NCBI GenBank assembly: GCA_025462885.1
Contig: JAOAPN010000008.1
Location: forward strand, 274,953 to 338,952
Length of the DNA: 64,000 nucleotides
Reading direction: 5' to 3'
DNA from: Acidobacteriaceae bacterium
GTDB lineage: Bacteria > Acidobacteriota > Terriglobia > Terriglobales > Acidobacteriaceae
Part shown: one piece after another, positions 43,809-53,070 of the stretch
Numbering within the stretch: the stretch's first letter is position 1
Layout of the letters: every line of letters starts with the position of its first letter
Notes under the pieces: model-generated
The model's database searches: none
Told to the model about the DNA's origin: nothing
The model's input: the letters and a program-made list of their open reading frames with translations, nothing else
Position numbers and translations under genes: made by a program

Positions 43809-44050
43809 GCTCAGTCACATGCAAGAGTCGATGGCGTTGCTGAAGACCGGCAGGACCGATGCGTCGCTGGCGGAGGCCCAGAACGCAGTGGAGTTGAATC
43901 TGGGTGGATATCGCGAGGAGATAGCGCTGGGCGACGCACTCGCTGCCGCCGAGCGCAAAACTGAGGCGCGGGAGCACTTCGCAAAGCGCTGACCGTAGGT
44001 AGAGAAGAGAATGGCGAGTTTGTAGCCGGCCGTCTCAGATTCAATCAGCG
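43780..44050 (+). pseudogene. Tetratricopeptide-repeat gene remnant
   Basis: The open part (to 43992) reads MALLKTGRTDASLAEAQNAV then EIALGDALAAAERKTEAREH, a TPR helix pair. It stops in CACTTCGCAAAGCGCTGA; adding one A gives HFAKALTVGREENGEF, the natural TPR continuation, which stays open for about 20 more codons. So a 1-bp deletion has broken a fragment that also lacks a proper N-terminus. It follows immediately after repeat copy 1. Confidence 0.6.
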
Positions 44051-45579
44051 TGGATGAGAACTTCTCCATCACGCCGCTTCAGCAGGTCATCGCAGCTTTC
44101 GCTCAAACCTTGCAGGCGAAGGTGCTTGCCTTGCTGGCGATAGCGGTCAGCAAGGGCCTCGATGGCTTCGAGGGCGGAGGAGTCCATGATGCGCGCACGC
44201 TCGAAGGAAATAAAGACTTCGGCTGGATCCAGCCTGGGATGGAAGAACTCGGTGAACTGAGCCGCGGAGGCGAAGAAAAGACTGCCACGCAGACGGTAGA
44301 TCTTGGTGCCGTTGTCTTCGGTCGTAGTGACGGAGAGCTGTTGAGCGTGATCCCAGGCGAAGACCAGAGCCGAGATGACGATCCCGAAGACAACGGCTAC
44401 AGCCAGGTTGGTGAAGACAGTGACCGCAGTGACGACGACCATCACCATGACGTCGTGGCGGGGGATGCGGTTCATCGTACGGAGGCTCTCCCAGTTGAAG
44501 GTCTCGAAGGCAACGACAAACATGACACCCACGAGCGCGGCCAGTGGGATGCGCTCGATCAGCCGGGAGCCGAAGAGAATAAAGGCGAGCAGGCAAAGGC
44601 CGGCGGTCACCCCGGAGAGGCGTCGCCGTCCACCCGCATTCAGGTTGATCATGCTCTGCCCGATCATGGCGCAGTCACCCATGCCGCCAAAGAGCGCGCA
44701 GAGGAGGTTGCCAGCGCCTTGAGCCATGGATTCGCGGTCGGGCTGGCCCTTGGTGTCGGTACGCTCGTCGATGAGGTTGAGGGTGAGGAGGGTCTCTACA
44801 AGGCCGATGGTGGCGAGGACGAGGGCGTAGGGGAGAACGATCGTCAGCGTGTTCCAGGTGAAGGGAACGATGGGGAGATGGAAGCGGGGGAGGTCGCCCT
44901 GGATGGAAGCCAGGTCGCCTACGGTCTTGGTCTGGATGCCGAGGGCCAGGGCCACTGCTGTAGCTCCGAGAATTCCGGCCAGCGCAGATGGGAAGGCGTT
45001 CGTAAGGCGAGGGAGCAGCGCCGTAATCAGCACCGTGACGGCGACCAGTCCGAACATGACCAGCAGGGCGTGGCCAGACATCCAGTCGGCGCTGCCAGCG
45101 GCGGTGCGATGTTTAAAGTGCTGCAGCTGCGCAGAGGCAATGACAATGGCGAGTCCGTTGACGAAGCCCAGCATGACCGGATGGGGCACCATGCGGATGA
45201 GCTTGTCGAGGCGGAAGAAGGCGAAGAGGAGTTGGAGGACGCCGGTAAGCATGACTGCGGCGTAGAGGTACTCCACACCGTGCTGGAGGACGAGACTTGC
45301 GGAGACGACAGCCATGGAACCCGCGGCTCCGGAGATCATGCCCGGGCGACCACCCCACAATGCGGCGACGAGGCAGAGAATGAATGCCGCGTAGAGTCCG
45401 GTCAGTGGATTGACGTGAGCGACGAGCGCGAAGCCGACGACCTCCGGTACGAGTGAGAGCGCAGCGGTAAGTCCGGCGAGGACGTTAGTCTTTGCCTCAG
45501 AAAAAGTAATAGCAGCCAGATGGCCTCCTGGTGCGATCCGTCCGACAAGGACGGGGATCGCCGAAAGCGGCCAGCCCAA
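44041..45579 (-). CDS. SulP-family anion transporter with STAS domain
   Basis: Inner-membrane transporter for sulfate, bicarbonate or related anions. 512 residues: about 10-12 membrane helices (opening LAGLTAALSLVPEVVGFALVA and NPLTGLYAAFI, both SulP signatures) and a C-terminal STAS domain (from about residue 410, with FERARIMDSSALEAIEALAD). The start is TTG at 45579; no ATG/GTG fits better before TM1, so the exact start is uncertain. Flanked on both sides by the two copies of the two-hairpin element. Confidence 0.92.
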   Translation of the reverse strand: MGWPLSAIPVLVGRIAPGGHLAAITFSEAKTNVLAGLTAALSLVPEVVGFALVAHVNPLTGLYAAFILCLVAALWGGRPGMISGAAGSMAVVSASLVLQHGVEYLYAAVMLTGVLQLLFAFFRLDKLIRMVPHPVMLGFVNGLAIVIASAQLQHFKHRTAAGSADWMSGHALLVMFGLVAVTVLITALLPRLTNAFPSALAGILGATAVALALGIQTKTVGDLASIQGDLPRFHLPIVPFTWNTLTIVLPYALVLATIGLVETLLTLNLIDERTDTKGQPDRESMAQGAGNLLCALFGGMGDCAMIGQSMINLNAGGRRRLSGVTAGLCLLAFILFGSRLIERIPLAALVGVMFVVAFETFNWESLRTMNRIPRHDVMVMVVVTAVTVFTNLAVAVVFGIVISALVFAWDHAQQLSVTTTEDNGTKIYRLRGSLFFASAAQFTEFFHPRLDPAEVFISFERARIMDSSALEAIEALADRYRQQGKHLRLQGLSESCDDLLKRRDGEVLIHAD

Positions 45580-45957
45580 AGTGGACCAGGCACGCAGAGA
45601 TGTGAAATTCAGAGGAGCGCGCGAACAGGAACTTTACAGCTCACATCGGATTGGCAGTAGAGCGGGGCGCGTTCGACTTGGTGGTTTCGCACACTAAGCA
45701 GTATCGACATATACCGGCGTCACATCGTCGCCGCTGTGGTTGAATTCGGAGGATATTCGGAAGGGCACGGCTTCAGCCGTGCCGAAAGAAGCATCCTCTT
45801 CTATACCTTTGTTTCTTTTATCCGTTTGCCATAGGCAAACGGATAAAAGAAACAAATCAAAAGAATGTGGCGTTTGGCACACCTGAAAATGTGCCCTTCC
45901 AAAGGCTATACGTCGATACTTTCTAAGTTAAAAAGCTACCACGTCAGATTCTGGCGA
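45580..45957. other. 378-bp intergenic region with repeat copy 2
   Basis: Contains the second two-hairpin element (45693-45901), 113 bp of unrelated sequence before the SulP start, and 56 bp of A+T-rich sequence next to the pentapeptide gene's 3' end. No coding frame of its own; the plus-strand frame running through it is antisense to the pentapeptide gene. Confidence 0.6.
45693..45901 (-). repeat. Two-hairpin repeat element, copy 2 (upstream of SulP)
   Basis: About 209 bp. Opens ACTAAGCAGTAT like copy 1. Hairpin A: GGCACGGCT (45764-45772), loop TC, AGCCGTGCC (45775-45783). Hairpin B: perfect 23-bp arms 45808-45830 and 45834-45856, loop ATA. Ends GTGCCCTTCC. Same orientation as copy 1 and at the same distance from the following start codon. 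Confidence 0.85.
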
Positions 45958-46620
45958 CTACCTGATAACCACCTCAAGGAAGCGCGCGAGCTGCATCGCC
46001 TGGGCTGCGCTGACGATGGCTCCGCGAAGATCTTCGAGCTGAAGAGTAATACCCTCGATGTCGCACGTCGTGAGGTCGAGTCCGGCAAGCCTGGTGCGGG
46101 TGAGTTCGGCTTGGCGGAGCACGACGTCGTTGAAGCGGGTGGATTCGAAGTCGACCTGATTGAGGGCAGCCTCGCGGAATTGGGTGCCGCGAATCTCGGA
46201 GCGGCGGATACGGCCATCGCTGAGCTGGGCAAATCGCGCATCGCAGCGGTCGAGAAGGACGTCTTGCCAGTGGCAACCCAGCGCGTTGACGCCGACGAGT
46301 TTGCAGTCGATGAACTCGACGCGGGTCGCTTCAAAGCTGCGCAGTTGCGCGTTCGAAAGATCGCAGCGGACGAAGCGGGCATCGCTGAGGCGCGTGGAAC
46401 CGATCTCGCAGTTGGCGAACGAGACGCCGTCGAAGAGCAGGTTACTGCCTCTCAAAGAAGGAATTCTTTGACCCGAAAGATCGATCTCTGAGAAAGCAGT
46501 GTCTTCGAGGGAGCCGCCCTCAAGCAGGTCGGCCTCGGCTCCCTGGGTGTCGGGGTCGGATGGGATCTGGCGCGGGAGTTCTCGTGCGCGGTCTTGTTTT
46601 TTAGCTCTCTCGGGCGGCAT
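45958..46620 (-). CDS. Pentapeptide-repeat protein
   Basis: 220 residues. After a polar N-terminus of about 50 residues, the sequence has the A(D/N)LxX pattern through to about residue 205 (LLFDGVSFANCEIGSTRL, ARFVRCDLSNAQLRSFEATR, IRGTQFREAALNQVDFESTR, QAELTRTRLAGLDLTTCDI), folding as a right-handed quadrilateral beta-helix. Some family members protect DNA gyrase from quinolones; nothing here identifies that role. No signal peptide. Stands alone. Confidence 0.9.
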   Translation of the reverse strand: MPPERAKKQDRARELPRQIPSDPDTQGAEADLLEGGSLEDTAFSEIDLSGQRIPSLRGSNLLFDGVSFANCEIGSTRLSDARFVRCDLSNAQLRSFEATRVEFIDCKLVGVNALGCHWQDVLLDRCDARFAQLSDGRIRRSEIRGTQFREAALNQVDFESTRFNDVVLRQAELTRTRLAGLDLTTCDIEGITLQLEDLRGAIVSAAQAMQLARFLEVVIR

Positions 46621-46756
46621 GGGTTAAGGCTAGCATTCCACATTGTTAACTCGGATTAAGGCCTCTTCCCCCAATGCATTCCACTCCTTTGCAGGTTTCG
46701 GTCGAGACTTCGTTCATGCGTTGTAACATTCTATTAACATTTCTTTATGGTGTGGC

Positions 46757-47548
46757 ATGGGATCCATTTGCATCGGGGCAGGAACATATCTCGGAAAGGG
46801 AAGGGCTGCCCACGCAGGAAGTAGAGTGCGTGATGTGCTGGAGCTTGCCGTGGGATATGGTCTGATTCTGGCCGTGGCGTGGACGCGGGGCGCGTGGCAA
46901 CAGGGTTTGTATCTGGTTGCAATCGTGTGGGTGGTGGGTGCGGTTGCGCTTCGCTTCGAGGGATGGCGTTGGATGGGGCTGCGTGTGGCCGGTCTGCTGC
47001 GTTCGCTCTGGGTGGTTGGGATCGCGTTGGCGGTTGCGCTGGTGGCAGTGATGCTGGCGCAGTGGTTCGACACCTTGAACCGCCCTGAGGGAGCCGCTCT
47101 TTTTGTGAAGACCTTCTGGAGCTATGCGGTCTGGTCGCTGGTGCAGCAATTTTTGCTGCAGGTCTTCGTGCTGTTGCGACTGGTGCGCCTGTTCCCGCAG
47201 CGGCGACGTCTGGCCATCGCGCTGGCTGCAGGGATGTTTGCGGTGGTGCATCTGCCGAACCCGTTGCTGACGTGCCTGACGCTGGCATGGGGCGTCGGGG
47301 CATGCTGGCTGTTTCTGCGTTACCGAAACGTCTATACGCTGGGGATCACGCACGCCATTCTGGGGGTGTGCGTGGCAATCGTCGTGCCGGGCCATTTGGA
47401 CCACAATATGCGGGTCGGGCGTGGTTATCTGGAGTATCAACCGTATGGAGCCAATCCTCTGACTTCGGGGGGGCGCCGCCATGCTTCGGACGCGTGGGTG
47501 ATGGCAGACGATCCGCTGCGGAGTTCCGCCGGAGAATCACAGCACTAA
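46757..47548 (+). CDS. CPBP-like intramembrane protein with altered active-site motif
   Basis: 263 residues, about seven to eight membrane helices. The core matches the CPBP/Abi family: SLVQQFLLQVFVLLRL, then AGMFAVVHLPNPLLT and GITHAILG, giving the two conserved His sites. The family's Glu-Glu pair in the first motif (EExxxR) is Gln-Gln here, so peptidase activity as in Rce1 is doubtful. The C-terminal 40 residues are polar. Precedes comF by 182 bp on the same strand. Confidence 0.75.
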   Translation: MGSICIGAGTYLGKGRAAHAGSRVRDVLELAVGYGLILAVAWTRGAWQQGLYLVAIVWVVGAVALRFEGWRWMGLRVAGLLRSLWVVGIALAVALVAVMLAQWFDTLNRPEGAALFVKTFWSYAVWSLVQQFLLQVFVLLRLVRLFPQRRRLAIALAAGMFAVVHLPNPLLTCLTLAWGVGACWLFLRYRNVYTLGITHAILGVCVAIVVPGHLDHNMRVGRGYLEYQPYGANPLTSGGRRHASDAWVMADDPLRSSAGESQH

Positions 47549-47730
47549 GCAGTACGTGGCATGGGCAGCCCGGAATTTGTTGGCGTTCCCCCAGGCGTGG
47601 GCTTATACTGCGCTCATGGCGCGGTCCGAGGGACCTGGAGCGCCGGCGAGTGAGGTGCGTCTTCAGCAAATGCTTGAATGACAATGCGCTCGGAGGTGCC
47701 ACGGGTGCTCCACCCGGTGGCCCACCTGGG

Positions 47731-48660
47731 ATGGATTCCAAGGTGAGATTGGAGTGGCGCGCGGTGGTGCGCGTGATGCGAAGTCCGGCTGCCGTAGTGG
47801 GTAGATGGGCATGGACAGCAGTGGGTGATGTAGTTGGAGCAATCTTTCCTGCAGACTGCAGAAGTTGTCGCGGACCGCTTGTGGGAGCGGGTATTTCGCA
47901 CATAGCAATTCCTCTCTGCGATGGATGCCTATCGAGAATCTCTGGACAAGATGGCTCTTTAGCGGATGCCTCATCCGGGCCGATGGCCTTATGCGGATGC
48001 TGCGGCGAAGCGCTCGATATGGAAGGTCTGCGTTACGTAGGGGCCCATCTCCCGGCCGAGGGACTGCGTTGCGCGGAGTGCAGAAGGGTTCCGCCGGCGT
48101 TTGCGCGGGCCGTTGCGTATGGGCTGTATGAGTATGAACTGCGGGAGATGGTGCATCTGCTGAAGTATGAGCGGGTGCGTGCGGTGGCGCGGCCCTTGGG
48201 CAGCAGGCTTGCAGGGGCGATCCGAATGTTGGAGGGACTGGCTTCATCGGAGTTGATGGTGATTCCCGTGCCCCTGTTTCCGACGAAGGAACGGGCGCGC
48301 GGGTATAACCAGGCGGGACTGCTGGCGGAGTCGGCCGTCGCCGAGCTGAAGAAGAGTGCTTCCGGCTGGAAGATGCGGGTGGAGCAGGCCGTGCTGCGGC
48401 GCGTGCGGGATACAGAGAGCCAGTTTGCGCTCACTCCAAGGCAGCGGCGATTGAACCTGCGGGGAGCCTTTGAAGTTGCGGCGGATGCCAGGGTGGCCGG
48501 GCGCGAAGTTTTACTGGTGGACGACATTTATACGACAGGTGCAACCGCGCGGGAGTGTGCAAGAGTTCTGCGTCTGGCAGGCGCGGCCAAGGTCTGGGTT
48601 GCGACGGCCACACGCGCGCAGCCGGAGATGGTGGCGATGTGGGGGCAGAAACAGTTTTGA
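47731..48660 (+). CDS. comF: ComF-family amidophosphoribosyltransferase-like competence protein
   Basis: 309 residues from the ATG at 47731; a Met at 47776 is the alternative and the frame further upstream overlaps the CPBP gene. The N-terminal zinc-ribbon has Cys pairs CRSC, CDGC, CGCC and CAEC (about residues 40-125). The C-terminal phosphoribosyltransferase domain has the PRPP motif VLLVDDIYTTGATARECA. ComF is needed for DNA uptake in naturally transformable bacteria. comEC is also present in the window. Confidence 0.9.
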   Translation: MDSKVRLEWRAVVRVMRSPAAVVGRWAWTAVGDVVGAIFPADCRSCRGPLVGAGISHIAIPLCDGCLSRISGQDGSLADASSGPMALCGCCGEALDMEGLRYVGAHLPAEGLRCAECRRVPPAFARAVAYGLYEYELREMVHLLKYERVRAVARPLGSRLAGAIRMLEGLASSELMVIPVPLFPTKERARGYNQAGLLAESAVAELKKSASGWKMRVEQAVLRRVRDTESQFALTPRQRRLNLRGAFEVAADARVAGREVLLVDDIYTTGATARECARVLRLAGAAKVWVATATRAQPEMVAMWGQKQF

Positions 48661-48718
48661 GTTGTCCTTTTCTCAGTGTGAGTGAGAGTTTTCTTGATTT
48701 GAACCGGAGGATGGAACG

Positions 48719-49411
48719 ATGCAATCGGGGAAGATGCGGAAGCAGAGGCTGAGTGGCAATCGACACGCTGGATACGGGTCACAGCACGGAGGCAAGGGTG
48801 CGACCGGTCGGACGGCGGTCTCTGTGTCTGCGGTAACGACGGAGGGTGATGTTCGGGCCGGGGTCTTTCGACAACCTGCGATGCAGACTCCGGTGCTGGT
48901 GCTCAATGCCAGCTATGAGCCAATCAATATCTGCGGAGCGCGCCGGGCACTGGTACTGGTGTTGAAGGGCGTGGCCCGCACCGAAGAGGAGCAGGGCGCG
49001 ATTCTGCATGCGGCAAGGATGCGCGTGGCCATGCCGAGCGTGATTCGGCTGCTGGAGTATCGGCGCATCCCGCATCAGACCCGCGCACTGAGCCGCAAAA
49101 ATATCCTGCTGCGCGACCGCAACGCTTGTCAGTACTGCAACGTCGTCCTGACTGCCGGCGAGTTGACGCTGGACCACGTCATTCCCCGTTCGCGCGGTGG
49201 TCTCTCGACCTGGGAGAACCTGGTCGCCTGTTGCCACAACTGCAATCGCCGCAAAGGCAACCAGATGCTGCACGAGCTTACAGAGATGAAGCTGCTGCGG
49301 GAGCCTCGGCCCTTCAGCCTCCATACCTCGCGGCACATCATGCGCATGATCGGCAGCGCAGACGCAAACTGGAGGAAGTACCTCTACTTTGAGTCGGACG
49401 CAGCAGCGTAA
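48719..49411 (+). CDS. HNH endonuclease
   Basis: 230 residues from the ATG at 48719, which follows GGAGGATGGAACG. A conserved core starts at about residue 55 ([20 protein letters not shown]), so 48881 is a possible alternative start. The HNH site is near residues 135-180: [24 protein letters not shown] and [16 protein letters not shown], with CxxC pairs for structural zinc. This stand-alone type is common in Acidobacteriota and Cyanobacteria; its target is unknown. 58 bp after comF. Confidence 0.9.
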   Translation: MQSGKMRKQRLSGNRHAGYGSQHGGKGATGRTAVSVSAVTTEGDVRAGVFRQPAMQTPVLVLNASYEPINICGARRALVLVLKGVARTEEEQGAILHAARMRVAMPSVIRLLEYRRIPHQTRALSRKNILLRDRNACQYCNVVLTAGELTLDHVIPRSRGGLSTWENLVACCHNCNRRKGNQMLHELTEMKLLREPRPFSLHTSRHIMRMIGSADANWRKYLYFESDAAA

Positions 49412-49450
49412 AAGCAGTCGTGATCGGCGCCTCGATGTTTGGGGCGCTGT

Positions 49451-51553
49451 TCATTTTTGGAGTGTGGAGCGGGAGAGGTACTGGTCGCCGGGGGCGGGAT
49501 CGGTGAAGGTAACTCTGGAGCCGAGGGCATGAATCAAGTCGCCAGTGTCATAACGCAGAGCAACGCCAGGGAGAATGTCTTCCGGGGCGTTGCGCGGGAG
49601 CAGCGCTTTGATAAGCGAGTCGTAGCTGGCGAGACTGTGGTCGACGGTGATGTGTTTCAAGCGCGGATCAAGCACCGCGGCGTGGAGCAGGACCAGACCG
49701 AGGTGTCCCGAGGCCTCCGCCGTGATGTTGTTGGGATCTTCGGTATAGCCAGTGGAGAAGAAGTCGATCGAGCGGATCACATCATCCACTCGCATGCCGA
49801 GCAGTGTTTTTCCGACAAGTTCTGCGCGGAGGCCGAGCAAATAATAAGCCCCCAGGACGGGAGACTTCAGCTCTTCGGAGCCCGGCGGCGAAGGGCGCGG
49901 CGCGAGGACGAACACGGCGGTGCCGGATCGGGCGAGTTCACGCAGGTGCGCAATGTCGTCGGCGCGCTGAGAGTCGAGCGACGGGTCGAGGTTGTCGCGC
50001 AGGATCAGTAGAGTCGGGTGCTTGCCCGGGGTGGTCGGTCGATAGAACTCTGCCTGAAGGGTGATGCCTGGTTCGGCTGCGATGCGGAGTGCGTGACGGA
50101 TGTGGTCGGGATCCGGAGAGCCGACCGGTTCACTGGAAGGCGAGGGCGCGCCAGGGGGCGCTGAGGATCTGGTGATCTCGCGCACAGCTTGCTGGGTCTG
50201 GACGAGTGTTGGGTGCTTGATCTTCTGGATGGGGATATTTGCGATGCGAACGGCGGCTTGCTTCTCATTGAGAGACTGAACGGTGGCGCTATCGGGGTAG
50301 CTGGTGGCGACTTGTCCGCTAGGGGTGACTTGTAAAGCGCCCTTGGGCAGAGTGGTCGTGAGGGAGGCGAGGTTCGGCTGATCGGCGTCTGCTTTGGGTT
50401 GCAGATGTTTCAGAAAGAAGCCAAGGATCTGCGGGGCGAGAGGGCGAATGTTGCCGTGGCCGCCGGGGCCGGTGATGAAGGCGAGGTTCTGATCTGCCTG
50501 AAAGAGTTTGTAGAAGGCGCGGGATTCAGCTTCGGACTTCTGGGCTCCGGCGAAGGGGAACATGTCGGAGGTGGTGGAGATGATCGCGTAAGGACGGGGA
50601 GTGGCGAGTTCTACCCAGTCCGGAAAATCCAGTCCAGCAGAGATGAAGCCGGGGATCGACTGTTCGCCATCCTGCGGGCCGATAGAGGGCAGCAGGGTGT
50701 CGAACGAGGTGATGAAGCAGGCAGTTCCGGCGGCTGCTACGCGGGAGTCGAGCGCGGTGATCAGGGCCGTCATAAGTCCGCCGCCAGAGCAGCCAAAGGC
50801 ACCGATCCGGGCAGGATCGATCTCGGGGCGCGTGGTCAGGTAGTCGATGGCGCGCATCGCGTCCCACAGAAAGTATTTGGTGATGGTCTCGCCGATCAGG
50901 ACGGGCTGGAGACCGGCTTCACCGTGCTCACCGGTGGGGCGGGTGGCGAGAGATTGATCCGGATTGGCCGGGTCGGGGTACTGGAGGCGCTCGCCCTGAC
51001 CGATCGGATCGTAGGAGAGGAGGGCGAAGCCATTACGCGCGAAAGCCGCGGCGAAGGCGAGATCACCAGCCTTCCCGCTGGGGCCGTGGCCGGGAGCCAT
51101 GAGGATGGCAGGGAGTTTCGCTGTGCCCGTCCCATCGGGCAGATAAAGCAGAGCCGTGACGTGAAAGTTCGGCTGGGAGTCGAAGAGGATCTTCTCGATG
51201 CGGAACCCTTCAGCCTGCGTCGTGCCGAGAACCTTCGCATTGAGCGGCGTCTTCACGGGGAGCGGGCCGATGAGGGAGAGCAGTTGCTTACGGACTTTGG
51301 CCTGGCGTGACTGGGCTTCGGCCTTCGTCTTCAGAGCGGCGACGCTGGCGTGACGGGCGTCAGTAGATTTGAGCGCGATGGCGTCGAGATACTGGGTGAG
51401 TTGCAGGCGACCGGCATTGGAGGGAGCGTTGGGATCTGTCTTCGAAGGTGCAGCAGACCGTACCGCCGTGGCCGGTGGCGGGGACTGAGCGGAGACTATT
51501 TGCGGCAGTAGCGCAGAGGCGAAGATGAGGACTGTAGAGATGCGACGAGTCAT
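49451..51553 (-). CDS. Exported alpha/beta hydrolase, acetyl-xylan-esterase-like
   Basis: 700 residues. Signal peptide to about residue 22 (LLPQIVSAQS). First alpha/beta-hydrolase domain at about 130-400: LMAPGHGPSGKAGDLA, nucleophile Ser256 in GAFGCSGGGLMTAL, then a His in GPGGHGNIRPLAPQI. A second part at about 490-690 resembles a partial repeat of the fold (LLILRDNLDPS, then TAEASGHLGLVLLHAAVLD) with the nucleophile replaced. Probable secreted or periplasmic esterase on acetylated polysaccharide. Convergent with the HNH gene. Confidence 0.85.
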   Translation of the reverse strand: MTRRISTVLIFASALLPQIVSAQSPPPATAVRSAAPSKTDPNAPSNAGRLQLTQYLDAIALKSTDARHASVAALKTKAEAQSRQAKVRKQLLSLIGPLPVKTPLNAKVLGTTQAEGFRIEKILFDSQPNFHVTALLYLPDGTGTAKLPAILMAPGHGPSGKAGDLAFAAAFARNGFALLSYDPIGQGERLQYPDPANPDQSLATRPTGEHGEAGLQPVLIGETITKYFLWDAMRAIDYLTTRPEIDPARIGAFGCSGGGLMTALITALDSRVAAAGTACFITSFDTLLPSIGPQDGEQSIPGFISAGLDFPDWVELATPRPYAIISTTSDMFPFAGAQKSEAESRAFYKLFQADQNLAFITGPGGHGNIRPLAPQILGFFLKHLQPKADADQPNLASLTTTLPKGALQVTPSGQVATSYPDSATVQSLNEKQAAVRIANIPIQKIKHPTLVQTQQAVREITRSSAPPGAPSPSSEPVGSPDPDHIRHALRIAAEPGITLQAEFYRPTTPGKHPTLLILRDNLDPSLDSQRADDIAHLRELARSGTAVFVLAPRPSPPGSEELKSPVLGAYYLLGLRAELVGKTLLGMRVDDVIRSIDFFSTGYTEDPNNITAEASGHLGLVLLHAAVLDPRLKHITVDHSLASYDSLIKALLPRNAPEDILPGVALRYDTGDLIHALGSRVTFTDPAPGDQYLSRSTLQK

Positions 51554-51630
51554 GAGTAGACCTCAGTGGTCCTACCTTGTTACATCGGCAATGATCGATG
51601 GGTCAAGCGGACGTTCCGCAAGCACCTCGT

Positions 51631-52965
51631 CTACTTGTTTAGCAGAGCCAGGGACATAGCGGTCATGGCGGTAATACCCGCGCGCAGAGCCGGCTCGGGG
51701 ATAGGGGCGAAGGTCGGGGAATGGGTCGCGGGAAGCGGAACGCCGGTGCGTTCGCTCTCGGCGACCTTCGCGGGGTCTGAGGCTCCGAGCCAGAAGCAGA
51801 AGATCGGTACGGAATGATCTGCGAGGGCCCATTCACCGAAGTCTTCGCTGGCCATACTGGGCTTCGTCTCGACGAGATTCTGAGGCCCCAGAGCAGCTTT
51901 GGCAACAGCCCGAAATTTGTCGGCAAGAGCCGCATCGTTCAGGGTGACCGGGGTGTACTCGGTCGGGCTGGTAGTAACGAGCGGCATACGGTCCTCGGGC
52001 ACTCCGGCGGCCATGGCGATGCCGTTGGCGATGCGCTTGATGCCGGCGATCATGGCATCTCTCTGGCCATCGTCGAAGCTGCGCATGGTGAGCTCCATGC
52101 GGACCTCGTCGGGGATGATGTTGCGCTTGGTGCCACCGACGATGTGGCCGACGGTGATGACGGCGGGCTGCTGGGGCGAGTTCTGGCGGCTGACGATGGA
52201 CTGCAGCATGACCAGAAACTCGCCGGCCATGAGCACGGGGTCTTTGGTCTGCTCGGGCTTGGCACCGTGTCCGCCGATGCCGCGCATGACGACATCCACC
52301 GATGTGGCGCTGGACTTGAAAGGGCCGGAGACGACGCCGACCTTTCCGGCCGCGATGTCGGACACGTCATGTTCGGCAAGGACAAAGTCAGGGCGGCCGA
52401 AACGGTCATAAACGTGGTCGGTCAGCATGGCGCGGGCTCCGTCGCCGAGCTCCTCGGCGGGCTGGCCGACGAGCATGAGTGTGCCGTGCCATTTGGACTT
52501 CTGCGCGACCAGTTGCTGCGCGGTTCCAAGGATTGTGGTGATATGCAGATCGTGTCCACAGGCGTGCATCACTCCCACCTGCTGTCCTGCATCGTTCTTG
52601 GTCGTCACGGTGCTGGCATAAGGAAGGTTCGTCTTTTCAGCGACCGGCAGCGCGTCAAGCTCGGTACGAAGCAACAGGCGCGGGCCGGGCCCATTGGCGA
52701 GCGTGGCAACCAGGCCGTCGGCGGTGGTGCCGTCGCTGTATTTGCCGATGTGCTCGGTGACTGTGAAGCCCAGTTTACGCAGCGCGGCGGCGACGTAGGC
52801 GGCGGTCCAGTCTTCGTGGTGGGAGAGTTCGGGATGCTGGTGCAGGGTCTTATAGGTGTCGATCAGGCCGGGAAGCTGTGCATCGAGCGTCGACTGCGCG
52901 AGGCTGGGGCGGGAGAAGGTCGCAGCGAGGGTAAGGGCAGCAGCGAGTCGAACGAAGCACGGCAT
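51631..52965 (-). CDS. Exported M20-family amidohydrolase
   Basis: Zinc-dependent hydrolase of N-acyl amino acids or related amides (hippurate/IAA-amino acid hydrolase group). 444 residues from the ATG at 52965, with AGGAG about 9 bp upstream; the longer frame to 53640 runs antisense through the next gene and is rejected. Signal peptide to about residue 23 (SRPSLAQS). Metal-site motif MHACGHDLHITTILGTA near residue 132, GQPAEELGDGARAML near 165, the dimerisation domain, and SEDFGEWA near the end. Lies 77 bp upstream of the esterase-like gene on the same strand. Confidence 0.92.
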   Translation of the reverse strand: MPCFVRLAAALTLAATFSRPSLAQSTLDAQLPGLIDTYKTLHQHPELSHHEDWTAAYVAAALRKLGFTVTEHIGKYSDGTTADGLVATLANGPGPRLLLRTELDALPVAEKTNLPYASTVTTKNDAGQQVGVMHACGHDLHITTILGTAQQLVAQKSKWHGTLMLVGQPAEELGDGARAMLTDHVYDRFGRPDFVLAEHDVSDIAAGKVGVVSGPFKSSATSVDVVMRGIGGHGAKPEQTKDPVLMAGEFLVMLQSIVSRQNSPQQPAVITVGHIVGGTKRNIIPDEVRMELTMRSFDDGQRDAMIAGIKRIANGIAMAAGVPEDRMPLVTTSPTEYTPVTLNDAALADKFRAVAKAALGPQNLVETKPSMASEDFGEWALADHSVPIFCFWLGASDPAKVAESERTGVPLPATHSPTFAPIPEPALRAGITAMTAMSLALLNK

Positions 52966-53070
52966 GGGAGCGCTCTCCTGGGGCAGATGGCTTGTTGCGG
53001 ATGAGGTTGGTGTGAGTTTACAGCGGGTGGTTCTGAGCCGTCGTATATTCTCAGTGGACAGGAGACATGC

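Noticed and set aside
47544..47555. Third copy of ACTAAGCAGTA, the head of the two-hairpin element
   Set aside because: An 11-bp match that overlaps the stop codon of the CPBP-like gene, with no hairpins behind it. It could be a chance match or a truncated end, so not annotated.
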